This document shows, piece after piece, positions 23,804-31,226 of a stretch of 32,716 nt of DNA. How positions within the stretch are numbered: the stretch's first letter is position 1; the number at the start of each line of letters is the position of its first letter. A model generated the notes under the pieces. The model ran no database searches. It was not told where the DNA came from and worked only from the letters and a program-made list of their open reading frames with translations. The position numbers and the translations under genes were made by a program. This DNA is from Spirochaeta sp. (GTDB lineage Bacteria; Spirochaetota; Spirochaetia; DSM-27196; Alkalispirochaetaceae): NCBI GenBank assembly GCA_007130865.1, contig SLRR01000300.1:1-32716 (forward strand). The letters run 5' to 3'.

Positions 23804-24637
23804 TCAAAATTTCAGAGACTTGAATTCCTCGATCCGGTCGGTAATTGCGGTTTCCACCGGCAGGCGCTCCATTGAACTTGCACCATAGAACCCGTCGATA
23901 CCGTTAACGTTCCGAAAAACGTACTGAGCATCCTCAGGCGTCGCGATAGGACCTCCATGGCACAAAACGATCACGTCGGGGCGCTTCTTTTTAGCGGCAT
24001 CGACAATCGCCTGGACGATCTCGGAACTCTGATCAAGGGACATCGCGGTCTCCGCCCCGATCGACCCTTTGGTGGTTAGTCCCAGGTGGGCGACGATAAC
24101 ATCGGCTCCCGCCTCCGTCATCGCGGTTGCCTGGTCCGGGGTAAATACATACGGCGTTGTAAGCAAATCGAGCTCATGCGCTTCCCTGATGAGGTCGATC
24201 TCAAGCTGATACCCCATCCCCGTTTCCTCGAGGTTCTTCCGGAAATTACCGTCGATCAGTCCGACCGTTGGAAAGTTCTGGATTCCCGCGAACCCGAGAT
24301 CTTTCAGTTCCTGCAGGAGATGTGTACGCAGCATGAACGGGTCGGTTCCGTTCACGCCCGCCAGGACCGGTGTATGCGCGACGGCCGTAAGAACCTCGCG
24401 CGCCATTTCCTTGACGATATCGTTCGCATTGCCGTAGGCCATCATACCCGCGAGAGATCCGCGACCGGCCATCCGGAAGCGACCGGAGTTATAGATCACG
24501 ATCAGGTCAATACCTCCGGCTTCTTCACACTTGGCCGAAATTCCCGTGCCGGCACCGCCGCCGATAATCGGTATGCCGTTGCGAACCTTTTCGTGAAAAC
24601 GTTCCAGAATTGCGGTTCGACTCATTGTGGCACCCAT
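23804..24637 (-). CDS. PEP hydrolase-like TIM-barrel protein (Tm-1 C-terminal-domain family)
   Basis: A 277-residue TIM barrel of the phosphoenolpyruvate hydrolase-like family (PF09370 type). Motifs include [104 protein letters not shown] and [12 protein letters not shown]. The true activity of most members is unknown, and the PEP-hydrolase label comes from a small number of proteins. I chose the ATG at 24637 because GGAGG lies 5 nt upstream; an in-frame ATG at 24655 lacks a site. It follows livF by about 20 nt and precedes the UPF0261 gene by 8 nt, reproducing the two halves of plant Tm-1 as separate genes. Confidence 0.9.
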   Translation of the reverse strand: MGATMSRTAILERFHEKVRNGIPIIGGGAGTGISAKCEEAGGIDLIVIYNSGRFRMAGRGSLAGMMAYGNANDIVKEMAREVLTAVAHTPVLAGVNGTDPFMLRTHLLQELKDLGFAGIQNFPTVGLIDGNFRKNLEETGMGYQLEIDLIREAHELDLLTTPYVFTPDQATAMTEAGADVIVAHLGLTTKGSIGAETAMSLDQSSEIVQAIVDAAKKKRPDVIVLCHGGPIATPEDAQYVFRNVNGIDGFYGASSMERLPVETAITDRIEEFKSLKF

Positions 24638-24657
24638 CACGACCTCCTCGATCATTC

Positions 24658-25368
24658 TTAATGCGACTCCGCCGTACTTACCCCAAGCAGTTGATTCTTG
24701 GCTGTCTCATCCTGGAGCAGGCGTTCCGACTCCATCTGCATCGCTACCTTTCCGTTTATCATGATCGAAACCCGATCCGCGAGACTGGTCGCCACGTGTA
24801 AATTCTGCTCGATCATCAGTATACCGATCCCCTCCGCCGCTATATCCCGAAACACCTGAATCAACGTTTCTATCAATGCGGGCGCAATACCCTCGGTAGG
24901 TTCGTCCAGAATCAGAATCGCCGGGTTTGCCACGAGAACACGACCGATTGCGAGCATCTGTTGTTCACCTCCGGAGAGGTTCGCGCCAAGGTTCTGCTTT
25001 CTCTCACCCAATCGCGGAAACAGATCATAAATCCGCTGTATCGTCCAGACTCCCCCGGGACGTTCCTGATCGGTCAGCCGCAGGTGTTCATCGACGGTCA
25101 GCGACGGGAATACCCGCCGGCCCTGGGGGACGTACCCTATACCGAGACGGGCAATCTCGTACGGCTTCATGCCGGAAATCTCAACGTCCTGATACCGGAT
25201 CTCACCGCTGGACACGGGGTACAAACCCATAATTGTCTTGCAGAGAGTCGTCTTTCCCATCCCGTTGCGTCCGATGAGCGAAACCAGGGTCTCGCCCACA
25301 TCCAGCGAAACGCCTTGCAGGATATGGCTTTTCCCCAGGTGCACATGCACATCTCTGATCTCAAGCAT
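24658..25368 (-). CDS. livF: Liv-type ABC transporter ATP-binding protein (LivF-like)
   Basis: A 236-residue ATPase. Walker A is GRNGMGKTT near residues 34-42, then Q-loop [15 protein letters not shown], signature LSGGEQQ near 130, Walker [14 protein letters not shown] and H-loop region ILMIEQN. It has the short LivF form. It energises import together with LivG and the LivH/M permeases. The start at 25368 overlaps the livG stop by 8 nt, and GGAGG lies about 10 nt upstream. Symbol is given by family and operon position, not by known substrate. Confidence 0.95.
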   Translation of the reverse strand: MLEIRDVHVHLGKSHILQGVSLDVGETLVSLIGRNGMGKTTLCKTIMGLYPVSSGEIRYQDVEISGMKPYEIARLGIGYVPQGRRVFPSLTVDEHLRLTDQERPGGVWTIQRIYDLFPRLGERKQNLGANLSGGEQQMLAIGRVLVANPAILILDEPTEGIAPALIETLIQVFRDIAAEGIGILMIEQNLHVATSLADRVSIMINGKVAMQMESERLLQDETAKNQLLGVSTAESH

Positions 25369-26122
25369 GAGCTCTCTGCCCTCCTACGTACAGTTCCTGG
25401 ATATACCGGTCGTTCTTTACCTGGTCGACGGTCAGGCGCTCCCGGATCGCCTTCCCGTTATGCAGGACGGTTACGAAGTCGGCGAACTGCAACGCAACGT
25501 TCATGTCGTGTTCAATCATCACCAATGTAATGTTCCTCGGCAGGTTCGACAGCACTTTGGGAATAAGAGCTCTGTCCTCGTGCGACAGACCCGCCACGGG
25601 TTCATCCAGGAGGATCACCTTCGCTTCCCCCGCGAGCGCCATTCCGATCTCCACGAGCTTCTGGTTGCCGTGGGAAAGATCCGCCACCGGTTCCGACAGA
25701 AAGCCGTCGATTCGCAGCATCGCCGCTATTCGTCCCACCTCTTCGGCGGCGGGAGACGACGAGGTCACCGACCGCAGGCTGTAGCGGTCCGGCTGAACCC
25801 CTTTTACCGCAAGAAAGAGGTTTTCGAACACCGTTAATCCACCGAACAAAAGAGTATTCTGATACGTACGCCGTATACCGCTTCGTATTCGCCGATACGC
25901 CGACAGCGAGGATATCTCATGGTCGTACAGGAAAACCTTACCGCTCGTAAGAGGCAGATCACCGGTAATCACGTTAAACAACGTCGTCTTTCCGGAACCG
26001 TTCGGTCCGAGAATCGCGTGTTTTTCTCCCTCCGCAATGGATAGCGACACCTCATCCACCGCCAGCAGAGCGCCAAATGCTTTGGTGGCATTTTCCACCC
26101 GTAACGCGATTCGTTCCATCAT
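25361..26122 (-). CDS. livG: Liv-type ABC transporter ATP-binding protein (LivG-like)
   Basis: A 253-residue ATPase with Walker A GPNGSGKTTLFN near 39-50, Q-loop RRTYQNTLLFGGLTV and a slightly unusual signature LSHGNQ where LSGGQ is expected. Walker B is VILLDEPVAGL and the H-loop region LVMIEHDM. LSHGxQ variants are known in LivG proteins, so the change is not by itself inactivating. The ATG at 26122 overlaps the livM stop as ATGA. It pairs with LivF to power the transporter. Confidence 0.95.
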   Translation of the reverse strand: MMERIALRVENATKAFGALLAVDEVSLSIAEGEKHAILGPNGSGKTTLFNVITGDLPLTSGKVFLYDHEISSLSAYRRIRSGIRRTYQNTLLFGGLTVFENLFLAVKGVQPDRYSLRSVTSSSPAAEEVGRIAAMLRIDGFLSEPVADLSHGNQKLVEIGMALAGEAKVILLDEPVAGLSHEDRALIPKVLSNLPRNITLVMIEHDMNVALQFADFVTVLHNGKAIRERLTVDQVKNDRYIQELYVGGQRAHA

Positions 26123-27105
26123 TCTGCCTCTGCTTTCCTGTTGCGGACGTTTCGCGCCGAGCGCAGCAGACGCTGACCGATTCCCACTAGACCGTCGGGC
26201 GAAAACATCAGAACTACGACGAAAACCGCCCCGATCACGGAATTGAACCGCGCCCGGTCAAAGAAATCTATCGCGAAGCTGTCCACCAGGGTGTACAGGA
26301 CTCCTCCGATAAACGGCCCGATCGGATGGGTGACACCACCGATCACCGCGATTACCAGTATGCTTAACGTCCGGGAAAGGTCGACCGACCCGGGCGAGAT
26401 CCTGATGTTATACCAGACCGACAGCAAGCCCCCCACGGAAGCGACAAGACCGGCAATTGCAAAGGCGAATATCTTCTGCAGTTCGACCTGGTATCCCAGA
26501 GCGGTTATCCGTCGACTGGAGTCGCGCATTCCCCGCAGAGCAAGTCCGAACTGTGTGCGTTCCACGTACCGGACCAGGGAGTACGCGCCGATTGCGCACC
26601 CCAGCGTCAAAAAGTAGAACGGTGTCGGTTGTCTCCAGTTAATCCCCAGGACTTCCGGAGGACGGACCCCTCCGAACCCGTCGATCCCGTTGAACAGATC
26701 ATAGTTTCCACGGACGAAAAGGTAAAACCCGTAGCTGATCGCCAGGGTAATCATCAGTACGTAAACGTCCTTGGTGCGAGCACTTAGAACCCCCACAACC
26801 GTCGCGAAGAGTGTCCCTCCGGCCAGCGCAATCAGAATCGAGAGCGGCCACGGCATTGCGATTCCAATTCCAACACTCGTGACGCTGGTCAGAGCATACA
26901 GATACCCCGCAAAACCGGCCACCGACATCTGCACCAGTGATGTGATCCCCGCTTGTGACGTCAGAAACACCAGACTCAATGCTATCGTACCGAGAACCAG
27001 TCCACGTGCGACGATCGAGTACACCCAGAAACGGGGGCCAAAGAACGGATACAGTATCAGAACCGTCAGGACAATCGCCCCGATAATAGTATTTTTACGG
27101 CTCAT
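26119..27105 (-). CDS. livM: Liv-type ABC transporter permease (LivM-like)
   Basis: A 328-residue, strongly hydrophobic inner-membrane permease. It begins MSRKNTIIGAIVLTVLILYP and has many predicted spans, including GLVLGTIALSLVFLTSQAG, the Liv permease motif SLVQMSVAGFAGYLYA, ALAGGTLFATVVGVLSA and TLSILVIAVIGGVTHPIGPF. The ATG at 27105 overlaps the livH stop as ATGA. The longer open frame up to 27501 is charged, Arg-rich sequence that lies across the livH gene and is rejected. It forms the channel with LivH. Confidence 0.94.
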   Translation of the reverse strand: MSRKNTIIGAIVLTVLILYPFFGPRFWVYSIVARGLVLGTIALSLVFLTSQAGITSLVQMSVAGFAGYLYALTSVTSVGIGIAMPWPLSILIALAGGTLFATVVGVLSARTKDVYVLMITLAISYGFYLFVRGNYDLFNGIDGFGGVRPPEVLGINWRQPTPFYFLTLGCAIGAYSLVRYVERTQFGLALRGMRDSSRRITALGYQVELQKIFAFAIAGLVASVGGLLSVWYNIRISPGSVDLSRTLSILVIAVIGGVTHPIGPFIGGVLYTLVDSFAIDFFDRARFNSVIGAVFVVVLMFSPDGLVGIGQRLLRSARNVRNRKAEAE

Positions 27106-27965
27106 AAGACGGCCTTTCCAAGAATTCCGCTCGGGCGTACAGCCAGGGCGAGCGCCATGATCACGAATACCACCAGGATACCGTACTCGGGTATGAGATA
27201 CAGACCGTACGACTGCGCCAGCCCTACGATCAGCGCTCCGATCGCTGTTCCGGGGATACTCCCCATCCCGCCCACAATGACGACGACCAGGGAATAAAGC
27301 ATAAAACGCATATCGATTCCCGGGGCCGCCGTGTACGTCGTCGCTCCGAGTACGCCTGCGACGCCGGCGAGAAACGCGCCGAGAGCAAAGATCGCAACCA
27401 TGTACTTGTCGGTGTTGATTCCCAGGGCGGAGAGCATATCCTTGTCGTCCGTTCCGGCGCGTATAATCATGCCGAGGCGCGTACGTTTCAGAAGCAACCA
27501 TAAAAGCACCCCGATAACCGCCGCCGCCAGAATCATCGAAATCCTGTCAAATCCAAATTCTCCCACGACGGGAAGTCTTATTGTGCGGACGATCCAGTCC
27601 GGTCCCTGGAGCTGGTATATCTGTCCGCCCCACCGCGCGATCATCTGGTCGGCCAGGATGATCGCCAACCCGAAGGCGATCAGGCCCTGACGAAGCAATT
27701 GTCCCTGCATACGCCGGAGGAAGATTATATTGAATAGTCCGCCCATCACCGCCGCCCCTAAACCTCCGACCAGGATACCCAGATACCAGTTACCGGTCGT
27801 GACCGCCACGTCATGGCCGATATAGGCACCTAGCAGATACAAACCGCCGTGGGTAAAGTTGACCGTCTTCATCACACCGAAAATCAGACTGAATCCGGTC
27901 GCTGTGATGAAGTACAGTGAGGCGAGAGAGATCCCGTTTAACGTTATCGTAAGAAACTGCGTCAC
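27102..27965 (-). CDS. livH: Liv-type ABC transporter permease (LivH-like)
   Basis: A 287-residue inner-membrane permease beginning at a GTG at 27965 (MTQFLTITLNGISLASLYFI). AAGGAG lies about 5 nt upstream. Motifs include GFSLIFGVMKTVNFTHGGLYLLGAY, the Liv permease signature, and VVVIVGGMGSIPGTAIGALIVGLAQ. The long open frame to 28037 runs through the promoter and operator and is not the start. It is the first gene of the transporter-Tm-1 operon, which has a dedicated promoter overlapping the transaldolase stop codon and an operator copy at 27978-27993. Confidence 0.94.
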   Translation of the reverse strand: MTQFLTITLNGISLASLYFITATGFSLIFGVMKTVNFTHGGLYLLGAYIGHDVAVTTGNWYLGILVGGLGAAVMGGLFNIIFLRRMQGQLLRQGLIAFGLAIILADQMIARWGGQIYQLQGPDWIVRTIRLPVVGEFGFDRISMILAAAVIGVLLWLLLKRTRLGMIIRAGTDDKDMLSALGINTDKYMVAIFALGAFLAGVAGVLGATTYTAAPGIDMRFMLYSLVVVIVGGMGSIPGTAIGALIVGLAQSYGLYLIPEYGILVVFVIMALALAVRPSGILGKAVL

Positions 27966-27977
27966 TGTCACTCCTTC

Positions 27978-27993
27978 TGATAATCGATTATCG
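27978..27993. promoter_or_regulatory. palindromic operator copy 5 (TGATAATCGATTATCG)
   Basis: Matches CGATAATCGATTATCG at 15 of 16 positions, with the inner GATAATCGATTATC a perfect palindrome. It lies downstream of the livH promoter, between the start of transcription and the ribosome-binding site. Confidence 0.75.
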
Positions 27994-28008
27994 ATCGCTG
28001 TTATGACA

Positions 28009-28037
28009 ACTTTACGGCGCTTTTCGCGCCCTGTCAA
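28009..28037 (-). promoter_or_regulatory. sigma-70 promoter of the livH operon
   Basis: On minus: TTGACA (28037-28032), a 17-nt spacer, TAAAGT (28014-28009). The -35 overlaps the stop codon of the transaldolase gene. The spacer holds a small GGCGC-GAAAA-GCGCC hairpin that could also weaken read-through from the transaldolase transcript. Confidence 0.6.
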
Positions 28038-29113
28038 CGATCCGGATCCGGCACCAGGTAGTCCCGCATCATCGCGATAAGCGCATCGTAACTTGCGGTG
28101 AAGGAACGGAGGGTACGGGCGGTAGCACCGTACGTATCAAACTCCCCCACCGCGAGCCCCTCCGGCTCCCAGGCACGGTTAAAATCGACAAACTTCTCCC
28201 TCAGTCGATCCAGAAAGCGCGCCGGAACAGGGTCATGAATACGATCACGTACTTCCACGTCTGAATCGTTGAAGCGCAACGCCCATTTGTACGGAATCGT
28301 GGCGATAAGATCTCCACCGATAAACTGTGACCAGTGGTAGTGATTGCGGTACGCCGCGGCCATGAGCCGGGAACGATAGCCCCGCTCCTGAAAGATTTCG
28401 TACGCGCGCTTGAGCACGGCTACACCCGCCCACTCCAGGCAGTCCGGTTCGACTATGATGTCTTCCTTGTTGGCCACAATCTTCAACCAGTCGTCCACGC
28501 GACCGACCATCACGACGCAATTGGGAGATATGCGGTCGATCGGCAGGTTTTCCTGAACGCGTCGCTCCAGGCCGCGCTCCACCGCTTCCGCCGCGGCTAT
28601 AACCTGGGATACGGTGAACGAAACTGTGGCGGTTATGCTGATTCCGTGATACGTAGCTTCCTCGATCGCGTCGATGCCGGCGGTAGTGGCCGGAAACTTC
28701 ACCGTCACGTTTTCTATCAGATCCTGAAAGTGTCGTGCCTGTGTGACCATGGCGGCGCTATTCCGAAAGTTCCGCGGATCGACCTGGACCGCGATCCGCC
28801 CTTTACGGCCGTTGTGCGCGTTGTATACCGGCTTCAGCATCGCCGCGCCGGTACTTGCCACGGACTCGATCATTGTCCAGGCAATATCGATTTCCGTTGC
28901 AGCCGGCGACTGCTGTACCACCTGTCGTATCCGTTTTTCCCACTGGTCTATCTGCTCGTTAAGTACCGCGTGGACGATCGTCGGGTTGGTCGTTGCACCG
29001 GTCGCACCGTGCGACAGCGCGTACGCCAGATGATCGGTGTTGCACGTATCGCTCCAGTAATCGGTAGCGGTGTCGTTTGCCGTCTTCAGAAGCGGACTCT
29101 CGTATGTGCTCAT
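28034..29113 (-). CDS. transaldolase-family protein
   Basis: A 359-residue TIM-barrel aldolase. GATTNPTIV (residues 39-47) is the transaldolase entry motif. NVTVKFPATTAGI contains the presumed Schiff-base K139, and HGISITATVSFTVSQVI follows. Transaldolases move a dihydroxyacetone unit between sugar phosphates. At 359 residues it is in the long class and may be a pathway-specific paralogue. I chose the ATG at 29113; an in-frame TTG at 29125 would overlap the transketolase stop. The gene follows the transketolase with almost no gap, so the two are one unit for non-oxidative pentose-type carbon shuffling. Confidence 0.9.
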   Translation of the reverse strand: MSTYESPLLKTANDTATDYWSDTCNTDHLAYALSHGATGATTNPTIVHAVLNEQIDQWEKRIRQVVQQSPAATEIDIAWTMIESVASTGAAMLKPVYNAHNGRKGRIAVQVDPRNFRNSAAMVTQARHFQDLIENVTVKFPATTAGIDAIEEATYHGISITATVSFTVSQVIAAAEAVERGLERRVQENLPIDRISPNCVVMVGRVDDWLKIVANKEDIIVEPDCLEWAGVAVLKRAYEIFQERGYRSRLMAAAYRNHYHWSQFIGGDLIATIPYKWALRFNDSDVEVRDRIHDPVPARFLDRLREKFVDFNRAWEPEGLAVGEFDTYGATARTLRSFTASYDALIAMMRDYLVPDPDR

Positions 29114-29121
29114 ATTGATCT

Positions 29122-31200
29122 TCAAACCTTTCCTGACTCGATTGATTCTTTCACCCTGGCGGTGATGCTTGCCGGATCCAGACCGGATTGTTTCAACAGC
29201 TGATCGTACGTTGCAGAATGCAGATACCGGTATTCACCGTCCGGCCCGTTGCAGTCAATCGTCACCAGGCGGCGGGGGGCGTGCGCAATACCGCGTCGAA
29301 GGAGGAACTGTGCCAGCTGGTGCCGGATATAGCCGTTGTTCTGTTCCGCGATTACCACTGTTCCCTTCCCGGCCAGCCGCGCCTCCAGAAACTCTCCGTT
29401 AAAAGAGTGCATATCGATCACTTCCGCGGAGATTCCCTCCTTTTCGAGAATGCTTGCCGCTTCAACGATCTCGTGCACACCACGCCCGCTTGAGACCAGA
29501 TGCACCACGCTCGACTCGTCCCCGCTCAGAACGTCCGGCCGGCCAAACTCGAACCGGTAACCCGGGGCGTACAGCACACCGGAACCGGCGCGCATGATCC
29601 GGATATAGGTCAACCCGCGGTTTCCCTCCATCACCCATCGCATCACGCCCACCATCTGGTTGGGACAGGATACGTCGATGATCTTGAGTCCTGCGATGCC
29701 GCTGAAGATGATCGCGTCGTCGTTACCCATGTGGGTGGCACCGTTGACGCGCGTTTCGAAGTTTGACGCTGTCGCAAGAAATGTCAGATCCAGCCCGTGT
29801 CCTTCCGAGAGCCAGCTCCCAGGATCGGCGATCGCCTCACGGCGCTCCTGGTACCCAACCGCGATCCGGCGGAGTACTTTCCAGTCAAAGAAGGGACAGA
29901 AGGTGCTCACCCAGGCGTTGTACCCCAACGCTGCGTACGCTTCACCAATGCACATCATGTTCGATTCGGCGACACCTACGTTCAGTGCGCGGGTCTGGTC
30001 GATAGCGCCCACACCACCTTCAAGCCCGCTGGTTGAGCCGAGGTCGGAGTCCACCGATACGACCCGTTCGTCCCGGGAGAAGACGCGCATACACGCCGTT
30101 ACGACGTCGTTCGCGGCAACGGTCCTTCCCATCTCGTAGGACGGCAACGCATCGGGGTCATACCGGATCGCCTTGTCCCGGGAAGGAACTTTCCCGGACC
30201 GGGGTTTCACTCTCACCGTGGAAACCGAGTTCTTCTCTACTCGCAGGTGCATCTCCTCGGCACGGCGGCGCAACTCCTCGACCAGGAGCGTATGTCCCTG
30301 ATCCGTCAGCCCTTTCAGGAACGCGATCATTGCCGACTCCCGGCTGTGGCGACGGCTTTCCTGCAGTGCCACCTCTGCTTCGTAAACGCTTGTTCCGAGT
30401 GTGACCTTGTGTTTGTTGAGACCCGCGGAGAACGCGCCGTGTCCTTTGCGGGTGTTGCAGACAATCGCCGTCGGACGACCATCCCGGGGAGAACGCACAA
30501 ACGTGTCGAGAGCGGCGGTCACATCGCTGTAGCTGGTACCGTCGACGGAAAGCACTCTCCATCCGAAGGACTCGATCTGCTGAGCGAGGTTGTCCATCGG
30601 AAAGATCAGCTGCGCGGAATTGTCGAGCTGTCCCTCGTTCTTGTCTACCAGGACGCACAGATTATCCAGACGCTCCTGCGGGGCGTACATGATCGCCTCC
30701 CAGGCAACGCCTTCCTGCAGCTCGCCGTCGCCGGTGACGCAGTAAACATCAAACGTAGGATCCCGCCGACCCGCCAGGGTAAATCCCTGCGCCACGGCGA
30801 GCCCCTGGGCCAACGGCCCGGTAGCGATCTGCACGCCGGGCAGGATCGGTCCTGGGTGACCGTTGAGTATGCTCTCTATCGACCGGGAGTTCTCGAGTAT
30901 CGCCGGTTCGATGTACCCCAGGTCCGCGTAGATTGAGGCGAGCGTCGCCACGGCGTGACCTTTGCTCAGGACGAACATGTCCTGGCCGATTCGAGTCGGG
31001 TTCTGAATATCAAGACCAAGGTATCCCCCGTAGAAGAGACTCACCATGGGGATCGTCGCCGAGAACGCTCCCCCGATGTGAACACCCTGATCCACCGCGG
31101 AAAATCCCTGCTTGAGTACGGAGATTCTGATATCTGAATCTTTGATCTTGAGCAGACCCGCCATACCCCGGGCCAGCAACTCCTTGTCGATTTCTTTCAT
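29122..31200 (-). CDS. transketolase (full-length, fused N- and C-terminal parts)
   Basis: A 692-residue transketolase. The N-terminal part has LSKGHAVATLASIYADLGYI, GHPGPILPGVQIATGPLAQGLAVAQG, and the thiamine diphosphate motif GDGELQEGVAWEA through NEGQLDN. The C-terminal pyrimidine domain has LNVGVAESNMMCIGEAYAALGYNAWVSTF. Many anaerobes split this enzyme into two genes; here it is one chain. It transfers two-carbon ketol units between sugar phosphates. GGGAGG lies about 8 nt upstream of the ATG at 31200. It sits 26 nt after the XDH Mo-subunit of set C and directly before the transaldolase, so it is probably a pathway-specific enzyme rather than the sole housekeeping transketolase (inference). 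Confidence 0.93.
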   Translation of the reverse strand: MKEIDKELLARGMAGLLKIKDSDIRISVLKQGFSAVDQGVHIGGAFSATIPMVSLFYGGYLGLDIQNPTRIGQDMFVLSKGHAVATLASIYADLGYIEPAILENSRSIESILNGHPGPILPGVQIATGPLAQGLAVAQGFTLAGRRDPTFDVYCVTGDGELQEGVAWEAIMYAPQERLDNLCVLVDKNEGQLDNSAQLIFPMDNLAQQIESFGWRVLSVDGTSYSDVTAALDTFVRSPRDGRPTAIVCNTRKGHGAFSAGLNKHKVTLGTSVYEAEVALQESRRHSRESAMIAFLKGLTDQGHTLLVEELRRRAEEMHLRVEKNSVSTVRVKPRSGKVPSRDKAIRYDPDALPSYEMGRTVAANDVVTACMRVFSRDERVVSVDSDLGSTSGLEGGVGAIDQTRALNVGVAESNMMCIGEAYAALGYNAWVSTFCPFFDWKVLRRIAVGYQERREAIADPGSWLSEGHGLDLTFLATASNFETRVNGATHMGNDDAIIFSGIAGLKIIDVSCPNQMVGVMRWVMEGNRGLTYIRIMRAGSGVLYAPGYRFEFGRPDVLSGDESSVVHLVSSGRGVHEIVEAASILEKEGISAEVIDMHSFNGEFLEARLAGKGTVVIAEQNNGYIRHQLAQFLLRRGIAHAPRRLVTIDCNGPDGEYRYLHSATYDQLLKQSGLDPASITARVKESIESGKV

Positions 31201-31226
31201 TTCTGTGTCCTCCCTAGAGTATTCAA

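Noticed and set aside
27106-27501. N-terminal extension of the LivM frame
   Set aside because: It runs across livH, is hydrophilic and unlike permeases. The ATGA overlap at 27105 gives a normal LivM.
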